Source of the DNA: Gammaproteobacteria bacterium
Lineage (GTDB): Bacteria; Pseudomonadota; Gammaproteobacteria; Steroidobacterales; Woeseiaceae
NCBI GenBank assembly: GCA_029881015.1
Contig: JAOUNK010000134.1
Span: 1 to 8,564, forward strand
Direction of reading: 5' to 3'
DNA length: 8,564 bases
In this document: one piece after another, positions 1 through 6,587 of the stretch
Numbering within the stretch: the stretch's first letter is position 1
Layout of the letters: each line of letters begins with the position of its first letter
The notes under the pieces: generated by a model
What the model saw: only the letters and a program-made list of their open reading frames with translations
What the model was told of the DNA's origin: nothing
Database searches by the model: none
Program-made: the position numbers and the translations under genes

Positions 1-230
1 GAGGCTGTCGCTACCGCTCCTGCACCACCTTCGAGCTCGGCAAGAGCCCCCGCGAGACCGTCGCGTGTCGGATTGCCGGAACGCGTGTAGTCGTATTGGC
101 GAGGATTGCCCAATCCGGCGAACGTGTAGTTCGACGACAGGTGCAACGGCGGTACGACCGCGCCATGCTGCGTATCGGATTCGATAGACGCACGGACTGC
201 GCTGGTGGCTTTGCTTACTGAGGAAGTCAT
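1..230 (-). CDS. metB: Cystathionine gamma-synthase (MetB-type), N-terminal fragment
   Basis: The minus strand reads from an ATG at 230 and leaves the window after 76 codons, so only the N-terminus is visible. The family is the PLP-dependent Cys/Met metabolism enzymes. MetB joins an activated homoserine ester to cysteine to give cystathionine in methionine synthesis, in the cytoplasm. The fragment carries the hallmark blocks of the family: VVPPLHLSSNYTF, then YDYTRSGNPTRD (the Tyr/Arg pair that contacts PLP phosphate in the neighbouring subunit), then ALAELEGGAGAVATA. It follows E. coli MetB nearly block for block. The start is supported by GGAG at 238-241, seven bases before the ATG. The catalytic lysine lies outside the window, so related enzymes (O-acetyl/succinylhomoserine sulfhydrylase, cystathionine lyase) are not fully excluded. 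The upstream SAM riboswitch supports a methionine-biosynthetic role. Confidence 0.9.
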   Translation of the reverse strand, partial: MTSSVSKATSAVRASIESDTQHGAVVPPLHLSSNYTFAGLGNPRQYDYTRSGNPTRDGLAGALAELEGGAGAVATA

Positions 231-332
231 TGTCGGTCTCCGCTAATAGTTCCGTCGTTCTCATCGGAACCCTGCGAAGCCCGCAAGGGAGGGAATTTGC
301 TGCCCTGCACCGTCTCCGGTGTTGCAGCAACC
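231..332 (-). promoter_or_regulatory. Expression platform between SAM riboswitch and metB
   Basis: This is the leader between the riboswitch aptamer and the metB start codon; no gene is seen in it. Three hairpins can be drawn. One is at 297-330: outer stem TTGCTGC/GCAGCAA and inner stem CACCG/CGGTG closed by a GAGA tetraloop. The second is at 270-289, with seven pairs and one bulge. The third is at 249-270, GTTCCG/CGGAAC with a 10-base loop. None is followed by a U-run, so a standard intrinsic terminator is not visible. The metB ribosome binding site is at 238-241. No perfect anti-Shine-Dalgarno sequence was found either, so whether control is translational or Rho-dependent is open. Confidence 0.5.
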
Positions 333-446
333 CTCATCTTTCGATATCCGCTAAGGACATCGCAGGAGTTGGCACCTTTTCGGAATGGTTAGTTCCGCTG
401 GTTGCCCCGGCGTCGTCGGGCCTATCCCTCGACCGGTCTCGATGAG
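333..446 (-). promoter_or_regulatory. SAM-I (S-box) riboswitch aptamer upstream of metB
   Basis: Read on the minus strand from 446 to 333, this has the full S-box architecture. P1 is CTCATC (441-446) with GATGAG (333-338). The P2 region contains the conserved GAGGGA, GGCCC and GGGCAACC (400-407) elements. P3 is CGGAA/TTCCG. The conserved GGTGCCAACTCCTGC block (from 376 down) forms the pseudoknot and SAM-pocket side. P4 is GATGTCC/GGATATC, followed by the signature GAAAGATGAG. S-box aptamers bind S-adenosylmethionine and switch off downstream methionine genes. Here the next gene on this strand is metB, 102 bases further on. The conserved blocks and covarying stems leave little doubt about the class. 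Confidence 0.95.
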
Positions 447-454
447 TTTCAGCA

Positions 455-484
455 AGTGTATGGGGCTCGGGTGATTCGAGTCAA
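455..484 (-). promoter_or_regulatory. Probable sigma70 promoter of metB leader
   Basis: On the minus strand, TTGACT (479-484) and TACACT (455-460) are separated by 18 bases. They match the -35 and -10 consensus at five and four positions. Transcription would start a few bases before the riboswitch P1 5' strand, which is where an S-box leader should begin. An A/T-rich stretch (about 499-532) lies upstream of the -35 and could help RNA polymerase binding. Confidence 0.7.
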
Positions 485-535
485 CCCGCTGGCGCAAGAA
501 ATTTGAATTCGACTGAAACTAATTAAATCAAACCC

Positions 536-564
536 TTGCATAGCATCGCGACGTGTACTAATGT
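536..564 (+). promoter_or_regulatory. Possible promoter of the trpR-like/his operon
   Basis: TTGCAT (536-541) and TAATGT (559-564) are 17 bases apart. The -35 match is fair and the -10 match weak. It faces away from the metB promoter, with about 50 bases between the two -35 elements. The -10 box lies within the operator-like repeats at 555-580, as expected for a repressed promoter. No other convincing promoter was found ahead of the regulator gene. Confidence 0.4.
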
Positions 565-580
565 ACTAACGCATTAATAC
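555..580. promoter_or_regulatory. Putative TrpR-family operator (dyad plus direct half-site)
   Basis: GTACTAAT (555-562) is followed directly by GTACTAAC (563-570), a tandem half-site with 8-base spacing. The second copy begins an 18-bp dyad, GTACTAACGCATTAATAC (563-580), whose two halves match at seven of nine positions. E. coli TrpR operators are also 18-bp dyads with half-sites close to GTACTAG, and they can bind repressors in tandem. The gene immediately downstream encodes a TrpR-family protein, so autoregulation and control of the his genes is a reasonable inference. Binding itself is not shown by the sequence. Confidence 0.55.
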
Positions 581-592
581 ATTGGAACACCG

Positions 593-904
593 ATGAAGCC
601 CAACCGCAACGAAACCGAACGCCAGCAGGCACGCGCCGAAGACGCGCTTTTCGAGGCCATTATCAGTCTCGAGAACGCTGCCGAGTGCCGCAGTTTCTTC
701 AAGGACCTCTGCACGCCGGCGGAGCTGCAAGCCCTGGTGGATCGCTGGCAGGTTGTTGAATACCTGGAGCAAGGGCTCCCCTATCGACGGATTCACGACC
801 TGACGGGCGTCAGTGTCACCACTATCGGCCGCGTGGCTCGTTGCCTCAGTGACGGCTTCGGCGGCTATCGCACCGCGATCGACCGCATCCACCCCTCCCA
901 CTAA
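593..904 (+). CDS. TrpR-family (YerC/YecD-like) transcriptional regulator, likely his operon repressor
   Basis: A 103-residue protein with the fold signature of the Trp repressor superfamily: an N-terminal helical part, then TPAELQALVDRWQVVEYLEQG (41-61), then a helix-turn-helix at about 64-83 (YRRIHDLTGVSVTTIGRVAR). It aligns without gaps to the core of E. coli TrpR. T41, R51 and R80 fall on the tryptophan-contacting T44, R54 and R84. The positions of G85 and S88 are V81 and C84, so the ligand may not be tryptophan. It is the first gene of the his unit, 10 bases before hisG, and an operator-like dyad lies on its promoter. This supports a role as an autoregulated repressor of histidine synthesis, perhaps with histidine as corepressor; that is inference. 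Homologues of this subgroup next to his genes are known. The start is ATG with a weak GGAA upstream. Confidence 0.85.
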   Translation: MKPNRNETERQQARAEDALFEAIISLENAAECRSFFKDLCTPAELQALVDRWQVVEYLEQGLPYRRIHDLTGVSVTTIGRVARCLSDGFGGYRTAIDRIHPSH

Positions 905-914
905 GGACAGCCAC

Positions 915-1817
915 ATGGATCCCTCCGAGCAGCGCATAAAGATTGCGGTGCAAAAAACCGGTCGCCTGACCGATCACTCGATCGACTTGCTCGAGCGCTG
1001 TGGCCTGAAGATGACCAAGAGCAAAGACCAGCTCATCTGCTACGGCGAGAACATGCCCATCGATCTTCTGCTGGTCCGGGATGACGATATCCCGGGACTG
1101 GTGAGTGAGGATGTCTGTGATCTCGGCATCGTTGGCCTGAACATGGTTGAGGAGAAGCGCCTGAATCGCGAGGCAGACGGCCAACCGGCACAGTGCAAGC
1201 GTGTCTTTCAGCTCGATTTCGGCCACTGCAGGCTATCGCTGGCGGGCCCCGAAGACACCCCTTACGATGGGCCGAAGTCGCTGGAAAACACCCGTATTGC
1301 AACAAGTTATGTCGGTCTTCTAAACCAATACCTGAAGTCTAATAACATCACCGCGGAGGCCGTATACTTTTCCGGGGCCGTCGAAATCGCCCCGAAACTG
1401 GGCCGTGCCGAGTACATCTGCGATCTCGTCTCAACGGGCAGTACACTTAAAGCCAATGGCCTGGTCGAGAAGGAAGTCCTGCTCGAAAGCGAGGCCGTGG
1501 TCATCCAGACCCAGAAGCCGCTCGGCGAGGAGAAGCAAGCCCTGGTCGACAAGATCCTCCAGCGCCTCGACGGCGTCCTGCAGGTCCGGGAGAGCAAGTA
1601 CATCATGCTGCACGCGCCCAAATCAGCCCTTGCCCAGATCCGTGATCTACTGCCGGGGTCCGAGGCGCCGACCGTGCTCGCGCTGGATGGCAGTGACGAC
1701 AAGGTTGCCGTCCATGCCGTCTGTCGCGAGAACGTGTTCTGGGAGACGCTCGAGAATCTGAAAGCGGCCGGCGCAAGCTCACTACTCGTGCTTCCCGTGG
1801 AAAAGATGCTGGCCTGA
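915..1817 (+). CDS. hisG: ATP phosphoribosyltransferase (long form)
   Basis: A 300-residue cytoplasmic enzyme for the first and committed step of histidine synthesis: ATP + PRPP to phosphoribosyl-ATP. The sequence follows E. coli HisG (299 residues) from end to end: RIKIAVQKTGRLTD near the start, ENMPIDLLLVRDDDIPGLV, the LDFGHCRLSLAGP block, and the PRPP-binding loop DLVSTGSTLKANGL from residue 170. The C-terminal domain (about 225-300; ESKYIMLHAP, then ASSLLVLPVEKML) is the regulatory domain that makes this the long, HisZ-independent form, normally feedback-inhibited by histidine. The ATG at 915 is chosen because AAGGA (903-907, overlapping the stop of the upstream gene) sits seven bases ahead. 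A longer open frame from 813 would overlap the regulator gene and has no family support. The stop overlaps the hisD start as TGATG. Confidence 0.98.
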   Translation: MDPSEQRIKIAVQKTGRLTDHSIDLLERCGLKMTKSKDQLICYGENMPIDLLLVRDDDIPGLVSEDVCDLGIVGLNMVEEKRLNREADGQPAQCKRVFQLDFGHCRLSLAGPEDTPYDGPKSLENTRIATSYVGLLNQYLKSNNITAEAVYFSGAVEIAPKLGRAEYICDLVSTGSTLKANGLVEKEVLLESEAVVIQTQKPLGEEKQALVDKILQRLDGVLQVRESKYIMLHAPKSALAQIRDLLPGSEAPTVLALDGSDDKVAVHAVCRENVFWETLENLKAAGASSLLVLPVEKMLA

Positions 1818-3121
1818 TGCGTATCCCTGTACATACGTGGTCAACACTGCCCGATGCGGAACGCGACGCCCTGCTGCGCCGCCCCGCGCTGGCCGATAAT
1901 GCGGCCATACGCCGCGGCACGGCGGCCATTCTGGAAGCCGTGCGCGCGAATGGCGACGCTGCCCTTCGCGAGTTGACCCGCCGCTACGATGGCGCCGACA
2001 TCGATGCGTTCCGCGTGACCCCGGAGGAGATTGAAGTCGCTGAAGCCAGCCTGACATCGGCACAGCTTGCTGCGATCGACCTTGCGATTCGCAACGTGCG
2101 CAGCTTCCACGAGGCCCAGTTACCCGCTGCAACCAGGGTTGAAACCATGCCCGGCGTGCTTTGCGAGCGCATCAGTCACCCGATTGACGCCGTGGGGCTC
2201 TATGTACCCGCGGGCACGGCACCCCTGCCGTCGGCCGCTATCATGCTTGCCGTACCTGCCACAATCGCGGGCTGTCCTTCGAGTGTCCTGTGCACGCCCC
2301 CGCGAGCTGACGGGACCGCGGACCCCGCCGTGCTGGTCGCGGCCACCCGGGCCGGTGTCAACGATATCTTCAGGGCTGGTGGAGCGCAGGCCATTGCCGC
2401 CATGGCCTACGGCACCGAAAGCATCCCGAAAGTCTGCAAGATTTTCGGGCCCGGCAATGCCTGGGTAACCTGCGCGAAGACCCTGGTCAGCTCCGATCCG
2501 GCCGGTGCCGCAATCGATATGCCCGCCGGCCCCTCGGAGGTACTGGTTATCGCTGACGAAGGCGCGAGTGCCGAGTTTGTCGCCGCGGACCTGCTGTCGC
2601 AGGCCGAACACGGTCCGGACTCGCAGGTCGTTCTCCTGACAACGTCGGCCAGGCTGGCCACGGAGGTGGCCGCAGAAGTCCGGGCGCAGCTCGCGAGCCT
2701 CGCGCGCTCGGCTATTGCCGCCGCAGCACTTGGGCATTCCCGCATTCTTCTCGTCGACGCTATCGAGGATGCCGTGTCCATCAGCAACCAGTACGCTCCC
2801 GAACACCTGATCCTCCAGGTTGCCAATCCGCGAGACCTGTTGCCGGGTATTCGAAATGCCGGGTCGATATTCCTGGGACAATGGACCCCTGAGTCCGTCG
2901 GCGATTACTGCAGCGGCACCAATCACGTGCTGCCAACGTATGGATTTGCCCAGACCTACAGCGGTCTCGGTGTCGATCAGTTCCTGCGGCAGATGACCGT
3001 GCAGGAGCTGACGCGCGAAGGCCTGGAAAATCTCGGCGCTGCCGTGGTCACGCTCGCCGAACTTGAGGGCCTCGATGCACACGCCGCCGCGGTCACCCGG
3101 CGTCTGGAAACGGACTCGTGA
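1817..3121 (+). CDS. hisD: Histidinol dehydrogenase
   Basis: A 434-residue protein, the same length as the E. coli enzyme. It catalyses the last two steps of the pathway, the NAD-dependent four-electron oxidation of L-histidinol to histidine via histidinal. Family blocks visible include VGLYVPAGTAPLPS, KIFGPGNAWVT, DMPAGPSEVLVIAD and DLLSQAEHGPDSQ. Zinc ligands fall at Q262, H265, D363 (in VGDYCSGTNH) and H422 (in LDAHAAAV). The catalytic Glu-His pair is E329-H330 in YAPEHL. All are shifted by +3 from the E. coli numbering as I recall it. The ATG shares its A with the hisG stop (TGATG), and the stop overlaps the hisC GTG, so translation is probably coupled on both sides. Confidence 0.98.
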   Translation: MRIPVHTWSTLPDAERDALLRRPALADNAAIRRGTAAILEAVRANGDAALRELTRRYDGADIDAFRVTPEEIEVAEASLTSAQLAAIDLAIRNVRSFHEAQLPAATRVETMPGVLCERISHPIDAVGLYVPAGTAPLPSAAIMLAVPATIAGCPSSVLCTPPRADGTADPAVLVAATRAGVNDIFRAGGAQAIAAMAYGTESIPKVCKIFGPGNAWVTCAKTLVSSDPAGAAIDMPAGPSEVLVIADEGASAEFVAADLLSQAEHGPDSQVVLLTTSARLATEVAAEVRAQLASLARSAIAAAALGHSRILLVDAIEDAVSISNQYAPEHLILQVANPRDLLPGIRNAGSIFLGQWTPESVGDYCSGTNHVLPTYGFAQTYSGLGVDQFLRQMTVQELTREGLENLGAAVVTLAELEGLDAHAAAVTRRLETDS

Positions 3122-4188
3122 GTATTACCCGGCTGGTCCGCCCTGAACTGCGGTCCCTGCATGCCTACGATGCCGCCGAGCAGGTCGACGACACGATTCG
3201 ATTGAACGCCAACGAGTCGCCACGACGCAGCACGATCGGCAACTTCAGGCGCCCGCTCAATCGCTATCCGGAGGTACGCCCGCAGAACCTGCAGTCGGCG
3301 CTGGCCAGGCGATTTGGCTGTGAGCCGGAGCAGTTACTGGTAACGCGGGGATCGAGCGAGGCGATCGACCTGGTTATACGCACGTTCTGCCGGGCCGGGA
3401 AGGACAGCGTTCTCGTTACGTCCCCGTCGTTTTCCATGTACCGCCACTATGCCGAGATCCAGGGAGCGCAGCTGATCGAGGTAGAAACCCTCGCCGCGCA
3501 GGATTTCGCCATCGACGTCGACACCATCCTGGCGGCATGCCGGGATACGACTCGCCTGATCTTCGTTTGCTCACCGAACAACCCGACAGGTACCGTCCTG
3601 CCGCGCGCCGAACTCGAGCGGCTCCTCACGGCGCGTGGCGAAGCCTCGGCAATCGTTGTGGACGAGGCTTACATAGAGTTCGGCGATACACCTTCTGTAA
3701 CCGAGTTACTCGGACGCTACGACAACCTGCTCGTACTGCGGACGCTGTCCAAAGCGCTTGGTTTCGCCGGAGCGCGCTGCGGCGCGGTAGCCGGACCCGA
3801 AGTCGTCATCCGCATCCTGAGCGCGGTGCAGGCGCCCTACGCGCTCGCCACGCCTGTCGTTGAATGTGTTGAAGATGCCCTGGGACAAGACCAGCTCGAA
3901 CTTGCGGAAGAGGCGGTTCGGGAAACCATCGCCGAGCGCGAGCGGCTCGCCGCGGCCCTGCTGCGCTATGACTTCGTGCACAAGGTATGGCCGAGCGCTG
4001 CGAATTTCTTGCTGGTCCGATTTGCCGATGCCGCCGCAGCCTTGCGGCACTGCCAGGCGCACAATGTGTTGCTCCGCCACTTCGGCGGCAGTCTCGGAGA
4101 CTGCATCCGTATCTCAATCGGCAGCCGCAACGAGAACGACCAGTTGCTGGACGCGCTCGACACGCTAAGGGACAAAGGCCATGACTGA
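3118..4188 (+). CDS. hisC: Histidinol-phosphate aminotransferase
   Basis: A 356-residue class II (fold type I) PLP aminotransferase. It converts imidazole-acetol phosphate and glutamate to L-histidinol phosphate and 2-oxoglutarate. Diagnostic blocks are IRLNANESP at the N-terminus, NRYPEVRPQNL, VTRGSSEAIDL, FVCSPNNPTGTVLP, IVVDEAYIEF and RTLSKALGFAGARCG. The PLP-binding lysine is K212 and the C-terminal arginine block is DCIRISIGSRNEND. Length and order match E. coli HisC (356). The start is GTG within the hisD stop (GTGA, a 4-base overlap), and the next gene, hisB, begins 8 bases before the hisC stop. Both overlaps point to translational coupling. Confidence 0.98.
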   Translation: MSITRLVRPELRSLHAYDAAEQVDDTIRLNANESPRRSTIGNFRRPLNRYPEVRPQNLQSALARRFGCEPEQLLVTRGSSEAIDLVIRTFCRAGKDSVLVTSPSFSMYRHYAEIQGAQLIEVETLAAQDFAIDVDTILAACRDTTRLIFVCSPNNPTGTVLPRAELERLLTARGEASAIVVDEAYIEFGDTPSVTELLGRYDNLLVLRTLSKALGFAGARCGAVAGPEVVIRILSAVQAPYALATPVVECVEDALGQDQLELAEEAVRETIAERERLAAALLRYDFVHKVWPSAANFLLVRFADAAAALRHCQAHNVLLRHFGGSLGDCIRISIGSRNENDQLLDALDTLRDKGHD

Positions 4189-5254
4189 CAAAGTCCTCTT
4201 CATCGACCGCGACGGTACCCTGATCGTCGAGCCCGAAGACTTCCAGGTCGACACGCTTGAGAAAGTGCGGCTCGTGAAGGATGTGATTCCAGCGCTCATC
4301 GAGATCGCGAAACACGGTTATCGGTTTGTCATGGTGAGCAACCAGGATGGCCTGGGTACGGACGCTTTCCCGCAAGAGCAGTTCGAAGCGCCCCACGAAC
4401 TCACCATGAGCCTGTTCGAATCACAAGGCATCGTGTTTGACGAGGTGTTCATCTGCCCTCACCTGCCCGCCGACAATTGCGACTGCCGCAAACCGAGGAC
4501 GGGCCTGCTAACCCGGTTCCTGGCTGCCAACAGTATCAACCTGGCAGCCTCGGCCGTCATCGGTGACCGCCAGACAGACATGGAACTCGCAGAACGAATC
4601 GGCGTCCAGGGAATCCTTACCAATTGTGCGGACGAAGGTGCACTGACGTGGCCCCAGATCGTCGAGCGACTCTGTTACTCCGACCGTACGGCCACGATTG
4701 AACGCAACACGAACGAGACCCGCATCCGCGCCGCAGTGAATCTCGACACCACGGCCAATGTCAGCATCGACACCGGCATCGGCTTCTACGACCACATGCT
4801 CGAGCAAATCGCCAAACACGGTGGCTTCAGCCTCAGCCTGCACGCCGACGGGGACCTCAACGTCGACGAACATCATACGGTGGAGGACACCGCAATTTGC
4901 CTGGGCAGTGCACTGCGCGAAGCGCTGGGCAACAAGTACGGTATCGGCCGCTACGGCTATCTCTTGCCCATGGACGAAAGTGAGGCGCAGGTCGCACTGG
5001 ATATTTCCGGGCGCGCCGCATTCGCGTTCGACGGAAAGTTCCCCCGCGACAATGTCGGAGGGCTCTCGACGGAAATGGTCGAGCATTTCTTCCGCTCGCT
5101 CGCCGAGACCCTGGGGGCGGCACTGCATATCAAGGTCAGCGGCGAGAACACGCACCACATGGTCGAAGCGTGCTTCAAGGCCGTGGGGCGGGCGTTGCGG
5201 CAGGCCATCAGGCGCAACGGCACCGATCTCCCCTCAACCAAGGGGGTACTGTGA
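4181..5254 (+). CDS. hisB: Bifunctional histidinol-phosphatase / imidazoleglycerol-phosphate dehydratase
   Basis: A 357-residue fusion of two pathway enzymes. The N-terminal HAD phosphatase (about 1-165) removes phosphate from histidinol phosphate. It shows FIDRDGTL with D9 and D11, VSNQDGLGT, a zinc site C92-x-H94-x5-C100-x-C102 and GDRQTDMELA. The C-terminal dehydratase (about 168-357) converts imidazole-glycerol phosphate to imidazole-acetol phosphate. It shows the metal-binding repeats IGFYDHMLEQIAKHGG, DEHHTVEDTAICLG and NTHHMVEACFKAVGRALRQA, and ends in STKGVL. Length and domain order match E. coli HisB (355), and this fused form is typical of gammaproteobacteria. The ATG lies inside the end of hisC, and the stop overlaps the hisH GTG start. 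Confidence 0.98.
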   Translation: MTDKVLFIDRDGTLIVEPEDFQVDTLEKVRLVKDVIPALIEIAKHGYRFVMVSNQDGLGTDAFPQEQFEAPHELTMSLFESQGIVFDEVFICPHLPADNCDCRKPRTGLLTRFLAANSINLAASAVIGDRQTDMELAERIGVQGILTNCADEGALTWPQIVERLCYSDRTATIERNTNETRIRAAVNLDTTANVSIDTGIGFYDHMLEQIAKHGGFSLSLHADGDLNVDEHHTVEDTAICLGSALREALGNKYGIGRYGYLLPMDESEAQVALDISGRAAFAFDGKFPRDNVGGLSTEMVEHFFRSLAETLGAALHIKVSGENTHHMVEACFKAVGRALRQAIRRNGTDLPSTKGVL

Positions 5255-5850
5255 CGCGGCTGGCGGTTATCGACAGCGGCGGAGCGAACATCACCTCGCT
5301 ACTGAGCGCGTTCGATCGGCTTGGCGTCGCGGCGGATCTGACCACCGATGCGGACGTGATCAGCGCGGCCAGCCATGTACTCCTGCCAGGCGTCGGCGCG
5401 GCGCGTGATGCAATGACCCGCCTCAATGACGCCGACCTCGTGCCGGTCATCAAGGCGCTTACGCAGCCCGTCCTGGGCATCTGCCTGGGCATGCAATTGC
5501 TCTGTGAGCGCTCGGAGGAAGACAACGTGGAATGCCTCGGCATCATTCCGGGAACGGCCCGCAAATTGCCCGTCACGGAGGCCCACCCGGTCCCGAACAT
5601 GGGCTGGTGTGCGACCGCTGTGTCCACGCCCCACCCGGTGGTCGCAGGCGTCGAAGATGGCGCGCATTTCTACTACGTACACAGCTACGCTCTCCCGGTA
5701 TCCGAATTCACGATTGCGTCGGCCGTACACGCCGGTCCGTTTGCCGCGATCATAAGCAAGCGCAATTTTGTTGCGGCGCAATTCCATCCCGAGCGGTCTT
5801 CGCAAGCCGGCGCTCGCATCCTGTCCAATTTCCTGGAGTGGCAACCGTGA
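5251..5850 (+). CDS. hisH: Imidazole glycerol phosphate synthase, glutaminase subunit
   Basis: A 199-residue class I glutamine amidotransferase (E. coli HisH 196). It hydrolyses glutamine and channels ammonia to HisF, which makes imidazole-glycerol phosphate and AICAR from PRFAR. The catalytic triad is visible: C78 in GICLGMQLLCE, and H179 and E181 in AAQFHPERSSQAG. The VDSGGANITSLL-like N-terminus (here VIDSGGANITSLL), LPGVGAARDAM and PNMGW blocks are typical. The start is taken as GTG 5251, which overlaps the hisB stop as GTGA and gives the family N-terminus. The open frame extends back to an ATG at 5170, but that would add a 27-residue unrelated extension. The stop overlaps the hisA GTG. 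Confidence 0.97.
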   Translation: MTRLAVIDSGGANITSLLSAFDRLGVAADLTTDADVISAASHVLLPGVGAARDAMTRLNDADLVPVIKALTQPVLGICLGMQLLCERSEEDNVECLGIIPGTARKLPVTEAHPVPNMGWCATAVSTPHPVVAGVEDGAHFYYVHSYALPVSEFTIASAVHAGPFAAIISKRNFVAAQFHPERSSQAGARILSNFLEWQP

Positions 5851-6587
5851 GAATCATTCCCGCCATCGATCTCAAGGACGGCAAGTGTGTGCGCCTGTTC
5901 AAGGGTAACTTCGCGCAGACCACGGAATACTCGAGCGACCCGGCCGAGATCGGACGCCGCTTCTCGGCGCTGGCCGTCGACGACCTGCATATCGTCGACC
6001 TGGACGGCGCGCGATCGGGCACCCAGCGCAATGCCGAGATCGTGACGGAGATAGCGCGAGAATCGGGCCTGTGTGTCCAGCTTGGCGGCGGTATTCGCGA
6101 CCGCGCAAGTGTGGCCCACTGGCTCGCGCACGGCGTAACGCGCTGCGTGGTCGGGAGCGTCGCAATTAACGAACCGGGGCGTGTGAAGGAATGGATCGCC
6201 GAGTTTGGTGGCGATGCCGTCGTGCTCGCGCTCGATGTAAAGATCGACGGTGCTGGAACGCCCGTCCTCACGACGCATGGCTGGACCGAGGACAGCGGCG
6301 TGTCGCTCTGGGATTGTCTCGATACGTTCAGCGATGCAGGTGCCATTCACGTCCTGTGTACCGACGTATCTCGCGATGGCGCCATGTCCGGCCCGAACTT
6401 CAGACTGTACGCGGAAATTCTGCAGCGTTATCACGCGCTTCAGTTGCAGGCGTCCGGCGGCGTCCGCAACATGGACGATCTCGAGATGCTGCGCGAGCTT
6501 GGACTGCCAGCCGCCATTACCGGCCGAGCGCTGCTTGACGGTGAGATCACTGAAACGGAGATTGCAGCATTCCGGCAAAGCGCATAA
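5847..6587 (+). CDS. hisA: ProFAR isomerase (phosphoribosylformimino-AICAR-P isomerase)
   Basis: A 246-residue (beta/alpha)8 barrel enzyme (E. coli HisA 245). It opens the ribose of ProFAR by an Amadori rearrangement to give PRFAR, the substrate of HisF-HisH. Evidence: the N-terminus RIIPAIDLKDGKCVRL with catalytic D8, the phosphate-binding LGGGIRD, the LALDVKIDG strand with the second catalytic D130, TDVSRDGAMSGPN, and the late phosphate loop QASGGVRNMDDLEML, ending in ITGRALLDGEI. The GTG start lies in the hisH stop (GTGA), with GGAG (5835-5838) eight bases ahead. Its last 19 bases also encode the start of hisF in another frame, and both readings keep conserved residues. Confidence 0.97.
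   Translation: MRIIPAIDLKDGKCVRLFKGNFAQTTEYSSDPAEIGRRFSALAVDDLHIVDLDGARSGTQRNAEIVTEIARESGLCVQLGGGIRDRASVAHWLAHGVTRCVVGSVAINEPGRVKEWIAEFGGDAVVLALDVKIDGAGTPVLTTHGWTEDSGVSLWDCLDTFSDAGAIHVLCTDVSRDGAMSGPNFRLYAEILQRYHALQLQASGGVRNMDDLEMLRELGLPAAITGRALLDGEITETEIAAFRQSA
6556..6571 (+). promoter_or_regulatory. hisF ribosome binding site and apparent AUU start codon
   Basis: CGGAG (6556-6560) is followed by an 8-base spacer and ATT (6569-6571). This ATT falls exactly where HisF proteins have Met1, two codons before the conserved AKRIIPCLD. An in-frame TGA at 6551 closes the frame upstream. No ATG, GTG, TTG or CTG lies between that stop and the catalytic Asp11 codon. Confidence 0.65.

Noticed and set aside
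230..445. 71-codon plus-strand open frame upstream of the regulator gene
   Set aside because: It is antisense to the SAM riboswitch and metB leader, has no family resemblance, and its base pattern is explained by the RNA structure.
485..592. Histidine leader peptide and attenuator
   Set aside because: No short frame with a run of His codons and no terminator hairpin with a U-run is present before the regulator gene or between it and hisG.
813..914. Upstream ATG extension of hisG
   Set aside because: It would overlap the TrpR-like gene by about 90 bases and add 34 residues absent from the HisG family. The ATG at 915 has a good ribosome binding site and gives the expected length.
2120..3082. 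320-codon minus-strand open frame antisense to hisD
   Set aside because: It is a shadow of GC-rich hisD codon usage with no recognisable domain. The same applies to the other long antisense frames across hisG, hisC, hisB and hisF.
5170..5250. Upstream ATG extension of hisH
   Set aside because: The extension overlaps conserved hisB coding sequence and adds residues not found in HisH. The GTG at 5251 gives the standard N-terminus.
6551..6587. Programmed frameshift making a HisA-HisF fusion
   Set aside because: hisF is in the -1 frame relative to hisA, but no X-XXY-YYZ slippery heptamer is seen in the overlap, and hisA ends normally at the family length.
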